The notes beneath the pieces were generated by a model that did no database searches, had not been told where the DNA came from, and saw only the letters and a list, made by a program, of their open reading frames with translations. From Ulota crispa (taxonomy: Eukaryota; Streptophyta; Bryopsida; Orthotrichales; Orthotrichaceae), in contig OY987250.1 in the NCBI GenBank assembly GCA_963920765.1, positions 3,224,001 to 3,288,000 of the forward strand: 64,000 nucleotides of DNA. The letters are read 5' to 3'. Numbering within the stretch: position 1 is the stretch's first letter; the number at the start of each line of letters is the position of its first letter. Positions 34,998 through 47,847 of the stretch are shown here, piece by piece. The position numbers and the translations under genes are program-made.

Positions 34998-36393
34998 ATG
35001 GAGCCGCGTCCATTTGTTCGAGTGGCAGTCTGTGGTCTCGGCCTACGCATACCGGTCTCATCAAAAGCCTCACGAGGAGGTGTTCACGCCGCGGCTTCTC
35101 CGTGCACTTGCGAGATCAGTTTACCGAACCTCCCGAAGGAAACAGTTCCGATATCGTTAGTGGCTCCAACCACAGCCAAAGTGCCCGACCGAAACACCAC
35201 CGCAGCGAGCTTCTACCTGGACGAACCGGCACTTGAGAAGCTGCTCTTACCCTCGTGGATGCGCAGGAAAACCCCGTGTCTCAAAGTGACAGTGTACCTC
35301 GGCAAACAAAAGCTCGGCACATTCCGTCTCCCGGTCGGTCTGGACTGGGCGGAAGGCAAACCCGCCGTGCTCCACAGTGGCTGGACGTGCATTGGCGACG
35401 CCAAAGCTGACGAGGGCAAACCCGGGGCCCGAGCCGAGCTCCACGTCGAAGTCAAAGTCGAAGCCGACCCGAGATACATGTTCCAGTTCGAGAAAGTGAC
35501 CGCATTGAGCCCTCAGATCATCCAAGTATCCAGCAAGAACAAACAGTCCATCTTCAGCTGCAAATTCAGCCGTGATAAACTCTCTCGGTGCCGGTTAGTC
35601 CTCGTCTCTTCAACCTTTGCCATACCAATACTTTCTCAGTTCTGCATGTCTTTCATAGCCACAACTGACTTTACCATGCCATCGTTGCAGAGTTGGAGCC
35701 AGTGATATTTCATCAAGCAGTGCATCATTGGAGAAGCGAAAGGAGAGGAAAGGATGGCTGGTCATGGTGCATGATCTCTCAGGTTCTCCAGTGGCAGCGG
35801 CGTCCATGGTGACACCATTCGTGCCATCAGCAGGCTCGGATTTTGTAGCGCGTTCCAACCCTGGAGCGTGGCTGATATTGCGACCGGACTCTCCCGGTAG
35901 TTGGAGGCCGTGGGGTCGTCTAGAAGCCTGGAGAGAGAAGAACGGCAAAGGAGTGGGCTCTCGGTTCCAGCTCATCTCCGAAGGTGGAGCAATGACAGGT
36001 GTCGGTAGTGGAGTTCTCACATCCGAGACCATGTTCTCTGCTAAAAAGGGCGGCGAGTTCACCATCGATGTTCGGAAGTTCAAGCAGGAGGGCATCTCTC
36101 CGGTCGATAGTCCTCGTCGAAGTAGTCCCAGTCCTCGGAGTAGTGGTGAACTCTCGTTTGGGTTGGGGTTGCAAGGAGTGGGGGAGTTCGTCATGAGCTG
36201 TGGTGTGCGCGGTGACCGGGACTCTAGTAAGCCGCTGGTTCAAGTGGCTATGCGTCATGTGAGCTGTGTGGAAGATGTTGCTGTTTTTATTGCACTTGCT
36301 GCTGCTGTGGACTTGAGTGTCGATGCTTGCCAGCCTTTTAAACGCAGGCTACGTAAGGAGCTTGGCGAGGTTCTATCCTCTTCTTCTTCCTGA
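34998..36393 (+). CDS. DUF1005-family plant protein, two exons (34998-35593, 35691-36393)
   Basis: Joined at a GT-AG intron (35,594-35,690, 97 bp, GTTAGT...TTGCAG) that splits the codon of residue 199, the exons encode 432 residues, close to the usual length of the family as I recall it. Exon 1 starts MEPRPFVRVAVCGLGLRIP, the typical DUF1005 opening, followed by SFYLDEPALEKLL and the LGLRIP-related LGTFRLPVGL region. Exon 2 carries KERKGWLVMVHDLSGSPVAA (219-235), RSNPGAWLILRP (253-264), RLEAWRE, and a C-terminal segment CVEDVAVFIALAAAVDLSVDA before KRRLRKELGEVLSSSSS. No signal peptide or membrane helix is obvious. The molecular function of the family is unknown. Without splicing the first frame would end at 35,705. 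The stop is TGA and there is no premature stop. Codon use is G+C-rich, unlike the surrounding DNA. Confidence 0.93.
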
Positions 36394-37790
36394 CATTCTC
36401 ATTATCTCAATCCTCAAATTTTTTTGGTAGCTTCATTTAGAGATGGCGCTTTTTTCTTCGATCTAGAAACTGGTCGGCCTTGTCTGATCACTGTACTTAA
36501 CTGTAATTGTAGGCGCAAGCACAGGTGCAATAGCAGTAGTATTAGTTGTAGTAGTAGCAATAGCAGCTTACCCCTGTGCGTTGTATCATACGGTTGTTTT
36601 ACATATGCTTCGGCCTTCCTTGTATCATACACACACAGTAACCCCAAAGGCTCCTTGTCCTTTTCGTTTCATCAACTACATACATGCTATGATCCTTGCA
36701 TACTTGCTATGATTCATGCATACTTTTTATGATTCTTTCATACTTTTTAAGGTTTTTTGTATGGTTTTTTCATGCTTGGTTTTGGTTTTGGTTTTGGTTT
36801 TCATTGCATTTATTGGGTTGTATCAATGGTGTAGTGAGGTTCGTACTGTCTCTGGTGGTATTTATGAGTGTATCATTGGGCTGGGTACGACGTTTCTGAC
36901 TGCTAGAGATTGATGGAGTTAAACTCGGTTCAACGGATTGTTGCTTGTCCTTGGGGGAAATTGGCAATGTACGTGAGGTCGTCGTGGATGTTGTGGTGGG
37001 GGAGCGTTGTAAGGCTCTCCGAGTTTCACGCCGTGCTTGCAGAATGAGTTATCAGAGTGTGTTGCTGTTTTGATTCCTCCATGGACAACGAAGCGTTCTT
37101 TGTCAGAGCCTGGAGTTGCGTTGATTGGAAGATGATGATATCGATGGAATGATATGTTGGTGGGTGAGTACTGAGTGAGTGCACTCCTCTTAACATTCTG
37201 TTCACAATGGTTGCTGGGGGGCTTATTAGATGGTATGCCTTTGTATGGTGCCAGAATGGAAATCTCAGTTTTTCAACTGTTTTTTACAAGCAAGAGCAAA
37301 AAGCAATAATCTGTGCCTTATGTTGCGAGTTCGTCAGTTTTGTCCTCCTCTGGTTCTTATTCAATCTCTTTTTGACGGTAAATATCCAAACCCTTGTATT
37401 TTCTGGCGGGTGGAAAAGTTGAGACTTTTCACTCTGCGGCATGCCATCTAATATGCCCAGCTGTTCCCATTGCCCAATTTTGTCCAATACCCAATTTTGT
37501 CCGATGCCCAATTTCGTCCTGTTTCTGCTGTGCTTTTTGCAATTTTTAATTCTATCATTCGAGATCTTTGTGTTTTCTCGCAATGTCCGATTTCATCCAA
37601 CTCCATCTATTTTCATCCATTCATAATTTTTGTGGTGTTCACTATGCTTAAATTTGTCCATTCAAGTTGCTTGTGTTTTGCTTTGGCCTTCGATCTTATC
37701 CTCACATTTCACGTAATAAGTTTTCAAGGTACACAATTAATGTGCGGGGTATTGGTGTACTTTTAGCCAGTTGAAATGCAAAAGCACTTT
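36394..37790 (+). other. 3' flank of the DUF1005 gene with diverged repeats
   Basis: G+C-richer than the bulk to about 37,200 and probably including the 3' UTR; no polyadenylation signal can be chosen with confidence. From 37,455 to 37,520 the motif GCCCAATTTTGTCC recurs three to four times. Related segments (GCCCAATTTCATC, TTTGTGTTTATTCACAATG) reappear at 38,640-38,850 on the far side of a family B insertion, so an older repeat appears to have been split. The short frames here show no domain. Confidence 0.4.
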
Positions 37791-37873
37791 GAAGTTACAG
37801 GAAAGAACACCGAGAGATTTCTGTAATGATGTACGATTTTAGTACAAATTTAGGGAATGTGAGGTGCAAGGCT

Positions 37874-38523
37874 TTAACCCCTAAATGCCGAAGGCCTTTC
37901 TGAACTTCTTGGCACAGGAAAGTGAACAAACAATCAACCTTTTCATACATTTCATCGAGGTTTTTAAAACTGTAACCGTACAAATTTGAACTTGACATGT
38001 TAGAGATTACATGGAAATAGAAAACACAACAATATCACTTATAGTTTGAAAGATTATAATGTTTGAACATGAGGGTGTTAAAACTGCAAAAGTGACTTAA
38101 AAGTCTTCCAATCCTCATTTCACATGTCATATCTAAAAAATTGGTCACCCAAAAAATATGAGTTTTAAGGTCATTACATGTCTAAGCTCAATCAATTTAT
38201 GGCTTTCAAAATCTACTCCTACCTTTTTTTTAAATGAATTTCTAATGTGGATTTTCCTCCAAGCTCTGGTGTATTTGAGGCTCATTTTCAAGATCTTCCA
38301 ACACTAGAAAACTCAAGATTGCAGTGGACACCCTTGTACAAAATCTTGAATAGAAAAATCATGAACATTCATTTTCAAAATCAAATTTTTGATATTGAAA
38401 ATAGACTTCAAAACAAACTTGTGATCAAAATAAAATACCAAAAACAATGATTTGATAAGATTTTATTCATCTTCAAAGTTTTGCAAACACCCAAATTAGG
38501 TGCCTTGGGCATTTAGGGGTTAA
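37874..38523. mobile_element. Family B TTAA element, copy 4 (650 bp)
   Basis: TTAA at 37,874-37,877 and 38,520-38,523. Ends CCCCTAAATGCCGAAGGCC and GCCTTGGGCATTTAGGGG. Aligns end to end with copies at 11,750 and 56,670. It lies about 1.5 kb downstream of the DUF1005 stop codon. Confidence 0.85.
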
Positions 38524-39470
38524 AAATTTGGTTGAAAATGAGAAATGCTTGATGTTAGCAACTAAAGCTCAAAAATCTTCATGAATATTAATATCATCCA
38601 TTCAAGGAGTTTTTGTTTTGTTGGGGTGTCCAATTTCAACTTCTTAATTATTATTGTGATTGTTCACAATGCCCAATTTCATCAATTCAGGATTCTTTGG
38701 TGTTATTTGGTGTTATTCTAAGGTGCCTAATTTCATCTTCACAATTCATGTAAGTTCTACTCTGTCCATTCAAGATGCTTTAGTGTTTTCACAAGTTTCA
38801 CCCTTTCAAGATTCTTTGTGTTTATTCACAATGTTTGGTTTCTTCCATTCAATTTACTTATTCTAGTTGCATTATTAATGTGCAAGTTCTTTATAATCAA
38901 AGAGTCCAAGTGTGTAAGTGCGTTTCATTGGCTAAAGAAGTATGTAGCGTTGTTGTTTCTATATATATATATAGATTAAAAAGAAATTAGAATAGAATCT
39001 AAACTTATTAGATTTTTTTGAATAAACAATAATTATCCAAAATGGTTTTTTTGAGAATGCCACATTTAGGTTTGGCCAAGGTGCATTTAATTATTGGATG
39101 CTATCAAATATGATTTATTCACGTCTTTAGAAGTAGTTGAGAAGAAGAAAATAGTTGTTTAGATGTACATCTAGTGTCCATCTCCCTCATTTCACCTCTT
39201 CACTTCATCAAAAAGCTGGACAATTCAAATATATGTTGTTTTCAGTCATTCATGAAAGAGTGCCTTTTGCTTTACATGGTAATTATATGGGCGACGTCTT
39301 CAAATTTTGAATCATATATTGCTCAAGTTAAACATATTTTGAAGCACTTGATGTTGAATATCCATCAAAATGTACATTTTTGAGCAACAATCACAATCCA
39401 TTTCATGTAGTCTTTTACACTTTTATGAGTATTAATTTAAAAAAATAATGATACCATAAACATCATTACA
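38524..39470. other. AT-rich spacer
   Basis: Contains the continuation of the diverged CCCAATTT repeat (38,640-38,850) and otherwise nothing recognisable. Confidence 0.4.
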
Positions 39471-40423
39471 TTAAACTCTAAAGGTCCAAGTGGCCATTTG
39501 GGGGTCAAGTGGGGTTTTGGGCATGTACTTACAGCAAATTAATTTGTGTGATTTTTTGAAATTTTTATTGAAGGTAGGGAATTTGAAGATCTATGCGGGC
39601 ATTAAATTTTTTCTTCATTCCAACATTGATTGAAGAAGTTATGCACAATTAACTGAAAAATAGGGGAGAATTGAGTAGCCCAAAAAAAAATGCATTTCTT
39701 TTTAAATAAAAATTCAAGATTGGTTATTAAGATCTTTTAGTATGTGGGAAGTTTTGAATCATTCAATTTTGATTGATGAGATGAAAGTTATGCCGGGATT
39801 TTTAGTTTGTGGGTAGGTATGGGACTCCCAAACCTCTAGTCTTTTTACCCCTAGTAAAATTTGGTGCTTTACTTTTTTGAGCTCTTCATGTGTTTATTTT
39901 TTGGCCATTTTTTCCAAATTGTAGTAGATTAAGATTCCTTGGTTTTCACCATTTGGATCACAGTAATTCAAATTTTTGATTTTTACATAAATTCTCCAAT
40001 TTTGCCTAGTTTATATGCAAATTTCATGGCCTTACGACATTGCAAGATTTTACAAAGTATGTTTCACACCTCCAATTCATTTGAAAATTCTCCCACATTT
40101 ACCTAACTTGGTCTTCTACATAGAAAAAATAAACCTTAACTTTGTGTAAATCAAATTTTTTGATACAAGAGCATTCAAAGGCTTCTGAAATTTTTGGGCA
40201 TCAAGGAAAAAATCTTCTTTTCACTTTAGATGTGAATATCTTACTCCTCTAAATCTAGAATGAGCTATTTTTTTTCCCACAAGTACTTCCCATAGTCTAG
40301 GGCAAGATCTGATGATTAGATTTCCAAAAAAACCTTTTATTCCTACCATTCTACTCATTCCCCCAAAATTGACAGTTTTCAGTGACTTTCACAAAATAAA
40401 GGACTTGAGCTTTGAGGGGTTAA
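39471..40423. mobile_element. Family F TTAA element, copy 2 (953 bp)
   Basis: TTAA at 39,471-39,474 and 40,420-40,423. It is in inverted orientation relative to 8,856-9,756; for example 39,880-40,260 matches the complement of 9,010-9,390. Ends ACTCTAAAGGTCCAAG and GACTTGAGCTTTGAGGGG. Confidence 0.6.
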
Positions 40424-40667
40424 CCCCCTCAATGCCTCAAGACCTCAAAATAGAGCGCTTAGAAATGAGAAAGTTCTTGTTTGACTTGTTGTAATCTTTC
40501 TATTGGTACGGTCAAATTATTTGTCCTTTTCCCTATACTTTGGAGCTTGTCTCACCTACCATTCAATACAGTTAAATTTTGTGAATCTTTTGTGATGACA
40601 TTTTGGTTGGATTGAGTGTGAGTGGGTCTAGATTTTGATGAATATGGGTTGGGTGCTTAAAGGTTAA
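40420..40667. mobile_element. Short TTAA element sharing a boundary with family F copy 2
   Basis: TTAACCCCCTCAATGCCTC at 40,420 and GGGTGCTTAAAGGTTAA ending at 40,667. The left TTAA is the right TTAA of the preceding element, so the two abut exactly. Inverted ends are weak. Confidence 0.4.
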
Positions 40668-40989
40668 ATACAAACTATTCCATTCTTAATGTTGTGAGGT
40701 ACAATAACAACCATGCATAGCAACATTGTCAAAGTGATTTTATTTAAAATTTGGTTTATTTAGTGTCAATACAATCTCCAAACTCACTCAATTTATTCTT
40801 TAACAATATGCCTTGCACACATCTTGCTATGTCTCTCTCTTCGTTTTTTTGTGACTTTTCAAGTAATATTTCACTCACTTTAACCTCTCCCTCCCCCTCT
40901 TTCTAACTTTCTAAATTTGAGTGATGGATAGATACCCAATGCTTTATCACCTAATGTTTTAAAACCCCCAAGCTCTTAAAAATCTAAAA

Positions 40990-41211
40990 ATGTCTTGCAA
41001 CTAGTACAATACAAGGTAGTCTCCTTATATTTGGATTGGATCCACGCCTTTAATACATTTGAGATCAACAAAGAAAGCTGATATATAAATCAATGAAGTT
41101 CTAGTGAACTATTTGAGATCCCAAATTCAAGTTTCTTGTTGGTAGCAAATGTCAATTATATAACAATGTATCTACTATCCTCATGGGACATGGGACGTAT
41201 AAAGGGTCAAC
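40990..41211. mobile_element. Degenerate relative of the family I right arm (empty site)
   Basis: GCAACTAGTACAATACAAGG and the following 200 bp align with 21,840-22,039 (for example TTGGATTGGATCCACGCCTT versus the related block at 21,870). It lacks the 1.6-kb hAT-like insertion. Confidence 0.55.
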
Positions 41212-42094
41212 CCCTAAAATTCTTTCATGTTTACATGGTCAAATGGCTCAAAATTGACCTCTCTTAATAAAGTGAATAGTAAATCAAAATTTTGAATTTT
41301 TTTCAATTATTCAACCATAGGATCTATTTTTTCACTTGCTTATGTACATCTCTCAAAAATTCAAATTATGTGAGGGCATACTTCATTAGATTATAACACT
41401 CAAAGTAGGGGCAAAACTTTTTTTGAAGCTTCTTTTAGGTGTCAATTTTTTTTTTGGTCATTCAAAATGATATCTTCCACTTTATGAATTTCTTGTGCAA
41501 TTTAACTTTATTGTAGAGCATGAAGTTGGCTATATGCCTTACAAATTTCATGATCACCCAATGCTTAAAACATAATGGAAAAAGATTAGAAGCATGAATT
41601 GCTTTGTTCAATTGTCATTGCACTAAGAAGACTTCATCAAAGAGATTCTTATAGAAGTAAATCTCAATTACAAAATTTGTATGGTGCAAACCTAGAATAT
41701 CATGTGGAGTACTTGCCAAAGTTATTCTTTCTAAAAAGTAAAAAGTAAAAAAGAAGTTATTACATAGTCAAGGAGCGTTACTTGCAAATTTTGCCCATTA
41801 ACCAAGCCATTTTTAAATTTTAAAGTGCTTTTGAACACTATTTGGGCAACACCCTTCCTCAATCCCTTTGTTTCTATTTTTTTTAGCATGCCCGTGTTGA
41901 CATCTAAATCACATTTAGTACCATGTCTCACTTTAAAATTATTCAATTCCACTTTTTTTGAGAGAAATGCAAGCTTTTCAATATAAGCATATACACCCTT
42001 ATTTTCACAATCTTATCTTATGTATTTACTTGGGAAATGCTTGCCCAAAAATCCTAAAAGCCCAAAGTGGGTTCCTTGGTCCTTTAGGGGTTCA
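41207..42094. mobile_element. Degenerate TTAA element (about 888 bp)
   Basis: TCAACCCCTAAAATTC at the left and CCAAAGTGGGTTCCTTGGTC then CTTTAGGGGTTCA at the right. The right end matches family C termini, but the interior does not clearly match family C. Both flanking tetramers differ from TTAA by one base. Confidence 0.45.
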
Positions 42095-42600
42095 CAGAGA
42101 GTTTTGAACACTTGGTTTTAATAGAGAAATTTTGGATATCATGTGACCAAAAAGAATCCTCGCTTTATAATGCAAATTACATATGATCAGAAAGCTAAAT
42201 TATCATACCAACCGCTTGCCATTTTAACAAAATAAAATCTTCACTTAGTTTTGCATACATGTACGCATATACATAAATCTTAATATAAATCTCTCAATTA
42301 TTTACCTTTCAAACAAAGACAACACGTTTTTGACAATTAATGAACATTAATTCTTCTTCATTAAAACCTTCACGATAACCAGGGAACAAAATTAATGGTA
42401 TACATGAAAGTGATGTGCTGAACATGCTGTTACCGTAAGTGCAAGTGCAGAAGGTCAACATTCAGTACTAAGCTTACACTCCAAATATTCAGGTACCAAA
42501 ATTCGAAAAAAGAAGAAGTTAAAAGGCCAATTTTCAATTTGATTATTTCTTTTTTTGTTAATTTCCCCTCAACTCATAACATACAAAATCTAGAAGGGTA

Positions 42601-42912
42601 AGATAGGAGACTAAAAAATCGTCCGGGCTCTAAAACCGCTCATCCTCTGAAATGTTTTTTTTTTTCATGTATTTCCAAAATGTACAAGTAGGGTACGTTT
42701 GAGATGGTGAGTGGTTTTAGAGCCCTATGTTACTTTAGTTTCAACTTTTCATAACTAATACCACAAAATTTAAAAAAATATGAAACAACTTAGGTTAGAT
42801 GCCAATTCTTCTTGTTTTTCAAGGAAAATTTACTAAAAATTATTTCAAGAAGTTCCATCTCTCCAAAATTCAGTTTCAGCCCTTACATGGTCGGTTTATG
42901 AGCCTTCTACCT
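42601..42912. mobile_element. Family H element, copy 2 (312 bp)
   Basis: Ends AGATAGGAGACT and GAGCCTTCTACCT, flanked by TA at 42,599-42,600 and 42,913-42,914. The right half matches 5,370-5,531 closely. Confidence 0.65.
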
Positions 42913-42914
42913 TA

Positions 42915-43883
42915 CTTCAAACTCATTGCACGTAGTAACTAACTCAAGATAAATTTACGCTACATTGTATCTTCATTATTTTGGTTTTTATAATCTCATA
43001 TCTTAAGCTTGTTAACAGATTTTTTTTTACGTACTCACCTACCCAAGTTTAAATAATATCATCTATTGTAGAATCATATTGAAAAAGAATGGGTAATTGA
43101 TCTTGCAAAGAATTTAGTTTTTGATTTTTTACATTTCATTACAATCTCATGGAACCCTCATTAAAACATGTACTAGAATTGATATACATGAATTTTGTGC
43201 ATTATAGAGTATTGATTTAGAGAAACCTGTACAATAAAGTTCTCATTTTGGCTCAAAATTGTCATATTGTTCTTCGTTACCTCCAAAAGATACCATCAAA
43301 GGTAGCATGTGTTATGTAGGTCTATATGTATTAATCCGTTAAATAGTACTTTTAGAACTAAATAGTCATTTGTCATATCTAGGTTTTGTTAGTCTTGATC
43401 TTTAAAGTAATGAGTTACAATATGAAGATGCTAGGCCCATATAAGTATCTTTATTGAATTATTCTAACTTTTAATTGGACATGTGTTTCAATTCTTGGTA
43501 ATCTTTTAACAATCTTGATTGTGGTTCAAAAGGTATACATCAAGATGATTTTATTATTAACTTGCAAGAAACAATTATAGATAGGCCCAATTGGTTTGAA
43601 AATTTTCACACATACTCTCAACTTGCTTATACAACAATATAATCCCTCGCATAATCCTAAGAGTTACAAAGCACATTTAAGCACAAGATTTGGACACAGA
43701 CCTTTCTAATGTTCTTTTTCTTCTTGACATACATAATCTTACACAAATTTAATCATTACAAAAAAAAATTGTTGTGAAATATTAGCATGAGAAGACACAC
43801 TTGTAAGTTGCAACTTTTGGCAAGGAGATTTCCTCTACCAACAAAAGAATATGACAATAAATTGAGATAGTTTTTAATCCTCC
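42915..43883. other. AT-rich spacer
   Basis: Nothing recognisable apart from base composition. Confidence 0.45.
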
Positions 43884-43978
43884 TTAACCCTTGAACGCTG
43901 ATGGGGACAAAAATTGTCTCTGGCGAATACACTGAGCCAATGTATTTGTGGCAATAGGCCCCGACGCTTAAGGGTTAA
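43884..43978. mobile_element. 95-bp TTAA hairpin element, copy 2
   Basis: TTAA at 43,884-43,887 and 43,975-43,978. Ends CCCTTGAACGCTGATGGGG and GGCCCCGACGCTTAAGGG. The central ATACACTGAGCCAATGTAT hairpin is kept. It has the same length as the copy at 30,967, and most differences are transitions. Confidence 0.75.
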
Positions 43979-44120
43979 TAAAATTTTCATGATATCTAGT
44001 ATTTTTAATCTCAACTTTGAAATTCCGTAATGTGTAGAAAACTTCTTGGTATTCTCATAACAAACCTCAAATCTGCATGTTTATGAACTCCATTCCTCTA
44101 GATAATACTTTCAAAAATCC

Positions 44121-44237
44121 TAGGTAGGTAGGTAGGTAGGTAGGTAGGTAGGTAGGTAGGTAGGTAGGTATGTATGTATGTATGTATGTATGTATGTATG
44201 TATGCGTGTGTGCGTGTGTGCGTGTGTGCGTGCGTGC
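44121..44237. repeat. Compound tetranucleotide microsatellite
   Basis: About 12 TAGG units, then about 8 TATG units, then a GTGTGTGC/GTGC stretch. The three successive motifs are each one base apart, a usual pattern of slippage plus point change. Confidence 0.95.
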
Positions 44238-44282
44238 TTTCCATGAACTTTGAGAGCCCCCGATTGTGCAAATTCTTGCCAT

Positions 44283-44532
44283 TTAAGCCCTGAGCGCCTA
44301 GAGTTTTTTTGTGCTTTTGAGGAGACCAACCAGGTCTTTTCAATCTAACTCCATGAGTTTATCCAAAAAGCACATCTACAATATTTGTAACCCCTCTCAA
44401 CTCCATCACAACCCCACTCCCAAAAGCTTGGAGTACACCCTAGTCCTTGGCACAAGTACACATGCACTCAAAGTGAACTCTTTTCCCACTTCCCATCGAC
44501 ACTATACTGTTGATGTGGCACTTAGGGGTTAA
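44283..44532. mobile_element. Short TTAA element (250 bp)
   Basis: TTAAGCCCTGAGCGCCTAGA at 44,283 and GTGGCACTTAGGGGTTAA ending at 44,532. The ends are only partly complementary. It begins 45 bp from the tetranucleotide repeat. Confidence 0.45.
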
Positions 44533-44700
44533 ACTGAAATTTGCCAAGGACTTGATTTATTGGATAACACTATTAAAAAGCTAATTTTTTTGAATTGTAC
44601 ACTGTAAATCTCACAAGTTTCTAAGTTCTATCATTCTGGGTAGCAATCTTGCAAAATTTAGCCAACTTCACAATTGCTGCACAAGATTGCAATCCCCAGA

Positions 44701-46626
44701 TCACCCACAAGCATTGCTATCTAGATTCCAATTGGAACATTTAGCAAAAACACAACAAAGAAACAAGAACCCATTCATATAAAAAAATAAAAACCCCAAA
44801 CACCCAAATTCCAATTGAATTGCAAAACATAAACATAAACAAGAGGAAAAAATCACCTCCGCCTTTGCAATCTTGCACAAATCTACCGTCATTTTGTAGA
44901 TGAGCATCCAATACTCCAACAAGAGCCGCTGCAATGGTTTGATGAGGCTAACCCAACGGGTTTGGACATTGCGCAACAATTTCAAACCCTTGGTGTCCGT
45001 CAATTCCGCCAATTGCTTAAATGCATAGTACCTCTTTAGACTCTTGCAAAAATTAGCATAGGTAACTGAGAGCAGTTTCTCAATCTCTCCAAAGATGTGG
45101 AGATTTGACAAGGCTTTGAAAGCCAAATTGCAATGATGTGCCACACAATGCATCCCAATGAGAAATGGAGCATACTTTTTCTTAATCTGATGTGTCACAC
45201 TTGATCTTTTGCCTTGCAATGTGGAGGCACCGTCGGCACCAAAGCTCAAGAGCTTCTTTGCTATTGACTCTGAATCTAACCCACCTCCACTACTGATTGC
45301 CTTGATAATGAGAGCAGTCAAATTCTTTGCAGTAGGGCTACATTCAACTCGATGTAATGACACAAGCAAAGGAATACGGATCCAAACTTGCACAATATAT
45401 GCATGCATAGAAAGATGATTGCTATTATCAACTGCGGTAACCTTATTAACAGTCACCGCCACATACCAAGCACTTTCTATCAGCCTGCATGTCTCTTTTA
45501 TGATTTGTTAGTACATATACCCAGCCATAATCCATCCTGAATTATCACACCAATGTGCTAACGGCATATCAGGTACACTCAACAATTTATACAATGCTAC
45601 TCGGGACCCAAATTCTACCATAGGATGACCATCAGACAAGAGTTGGAAGAGAGTTGCAAATTGAACCCTCTTTCTTCTTGCTTCCATTCTGGTGCACTGA
45701 TTCATCTACTCCAATACGGTTGGAGGCGGCCTAGCTGCATACAAACACAAGTTCTTACGGTGTTTGCAATTTGTGGCAACGTACTGCTCCCCCACCTTCA
45801 CTTTGAATTGCGGCATGTTCTTCTTTGCAATACGCTTGCCATCGTGCTTGGAGAGTGTATCCCACTTGGGAGCCATAATACATGGCTTCCAATCTAAAGT
45901 AGAGCATACTTTGCACTTTCCCATATGCAAAATGCCGTCGTTAGCCATGACCCCTTCCGCCCATGGTAGCTTTGCTGCCCACACTATTTGAAATTTTTGG
46001 TGGCAATTGTAATGCTTCTAGGCCATGGACCACTCCCTTTTAGCCTTGCTCTGCTTGTTGGCCCCCCTCTTTTGTGGCGGGGATCGACAGTCAGAATCAT
46101 CATCTGCCCCCTCCAAATTGTTTGGGATCTCCACCAAGTTTGCAATATCAAGTTTCGCAGCATCCTCTAAAATTGTTATGAGCGGCGACTTCACGCTCAA
46201 TACTACCGTATCTCTCGATCCTGAGAAACCACCTGAACTTGGAGTGATTCCCGTGTCTACAGACATTGATGTACTCTTCAGGTCGTCAAGCAATTGCACT
46301 ACATCCTCATTGCTTGGATACTCCACTGCAAAATTGGGCTCTACTCCTCCTGGCACCTATGGCATGCAACCATCAAAACCCAAAGATAGTGGTTCCCCCC
46401 CACCAGCACCTTGCAAAGACTGAAAATAAGATTTCATTGTCTTCTTCCTTGCTTCAACTCTTCGTGCCTCAACCATCTTGCCCTTACGCTTCATCTCCTT
46501 CCGGGCTAACTCTAGTGCCTCTTTTGCAGCGTTCTCAGCTCTCTTCTTTGCCAAAAGCACAATTGACGCAGCCCGCACCGCTTTGGCAACAACATCCTCT
46601 CCAATATCCTCACTGGTAGACTCCAT
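44701..46626 (-). pseudogene. Decayed hAT-like (zinc finger plus DUF4371-type) transposase gene
   Basis: A single minus-strand frame runs from ATG at 46,626 to 44,701, broken only by TAG at about 46,357, 46,015 and 45,703 and a TAA at about 45,505. No frameshift is needed. The N-terminal part has an acidic/lysine-rich leader, then a BED-like finger (CKVC followed by WDTLSKHDGKR). The C-terminal part shows FGADGAS with a likely catalytic D, HCVAHHCNLAF, and the TRW motif QTRWVSL, typical of hAT transposases. The region where I expect T-x-D-E reads TVNK, so the first catalytic acidic residue appears lost. The frame near 44,860 probably runs into an intron or decayed sequence; the C-terminal dimerisation region is not recognised. 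The terminal inverted repeats could not be located. Confidence 0.75.
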
Positions 46627-47266
46627 TGCACAAAAATGTTACTGAAACAAAGAAATTGCGGATACACTACAAGCAAGACAAAATTTTGAACTTGTGCATG
46701 CTCATGAAAACAACTAGGAATTCTAAATATTTGTAAGTGCATACTACCTCTACTTTGTGCTTGCAACGCTGCCATACCATCAACAACCGTTCACGTTCAA
46801 TACTGCAACCTCTTTGCAACGTACACTCAAAACCCTAAAACTTTGCAAATTACTCACTTGCACGGAAGGAGGAGATGGCGAACTAATACTTGTAATCACA
46901 GTACGCTATGGCAACCACAAAGTGGGAATTAACGCAATGTCAATTCTTCGTGGCAACGAGAGTGGAGAGACAAGTACAAGAGAAGAGCCGTGAATGCTCG
47001 GAGTGGCAAACTCAAGGCACAAAGTGGGTGAGTGAAGGCGTTGCACTTGGCAAAGAAATCCTAGCCTAGTACCTTTAAAGCAGCTGATTTGGCACTAGTT
47101 CCGTTCCTTTTGTAGCTTCAATGGCAAACAGACAGGCAAAATCTCATCCAAAACTATATAAGCATTTTGCCAAATCTGCACATGAGTGCAATCTGGCACT
47201 TTAAGGCCAAAATAAAAAGCCCTGGGTGACATGCTTGACTGGATGAAAATGCGGGAGCTTAGACTC
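46627..47266. other. Upstream part of the hAT-like element and spacer
   Basis: Non-coding; may contain the promoter and terminus of the decayed hAT element. The last 40 bp (GGATGAAAATGCGGGAGCTT) are one unit of the minisatellite that continues at 53,161. Confidence 0.4.
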
Positions 47267-47847
47267 TGTGGCAACCCATAATTCAGGAAAAGAGAGCTAT
47301 TCCTATTTTATAGTTATTAGCTAACCTCTTTTGTTAGAACTTTTTGTTTTCTTGAACCAGAAACAGGAAATTTAATAGAGGAATACAGTTAGTATATTAT
47401 AGCCATTCCGGATTAGATAACTTGGTTAAAAAAGAACCTTCTGGTTCTGGTCTTAACCGAATTGTCAACTAGAAATTAAGACCAAAATCTGGAGTTGACA
47501 AGTCTGAACAGTGTGAATAGTACCAAAAGTGATTAAAATGTACATTGGGCACTAATTACCCATATTGGAAACTTAGGCGGGATTCTAAAAACGGTCCTAA
47601 CATCCAATGATTAGGTGCAACGGCCTTTTTAACGGCCCTAATCATTAGTCCGGGCAGTAACTACGTGGGGTTAGGTAGGAACGGCCATATCCTTGCCCCT
47701 CACTTATTCTTTTCCCTCTTTCTTTCTCCTACATGCTTCTTGTTCTTCCTTTCCCTCCTGAGAGCTTGTGTGAGATTGGCTTCGCAATAGTCCAGGTTGT
47801 AGTTCTTCCTAGTTCTCGTGTCAAGATTGTCAGGATTGTCACGAACA

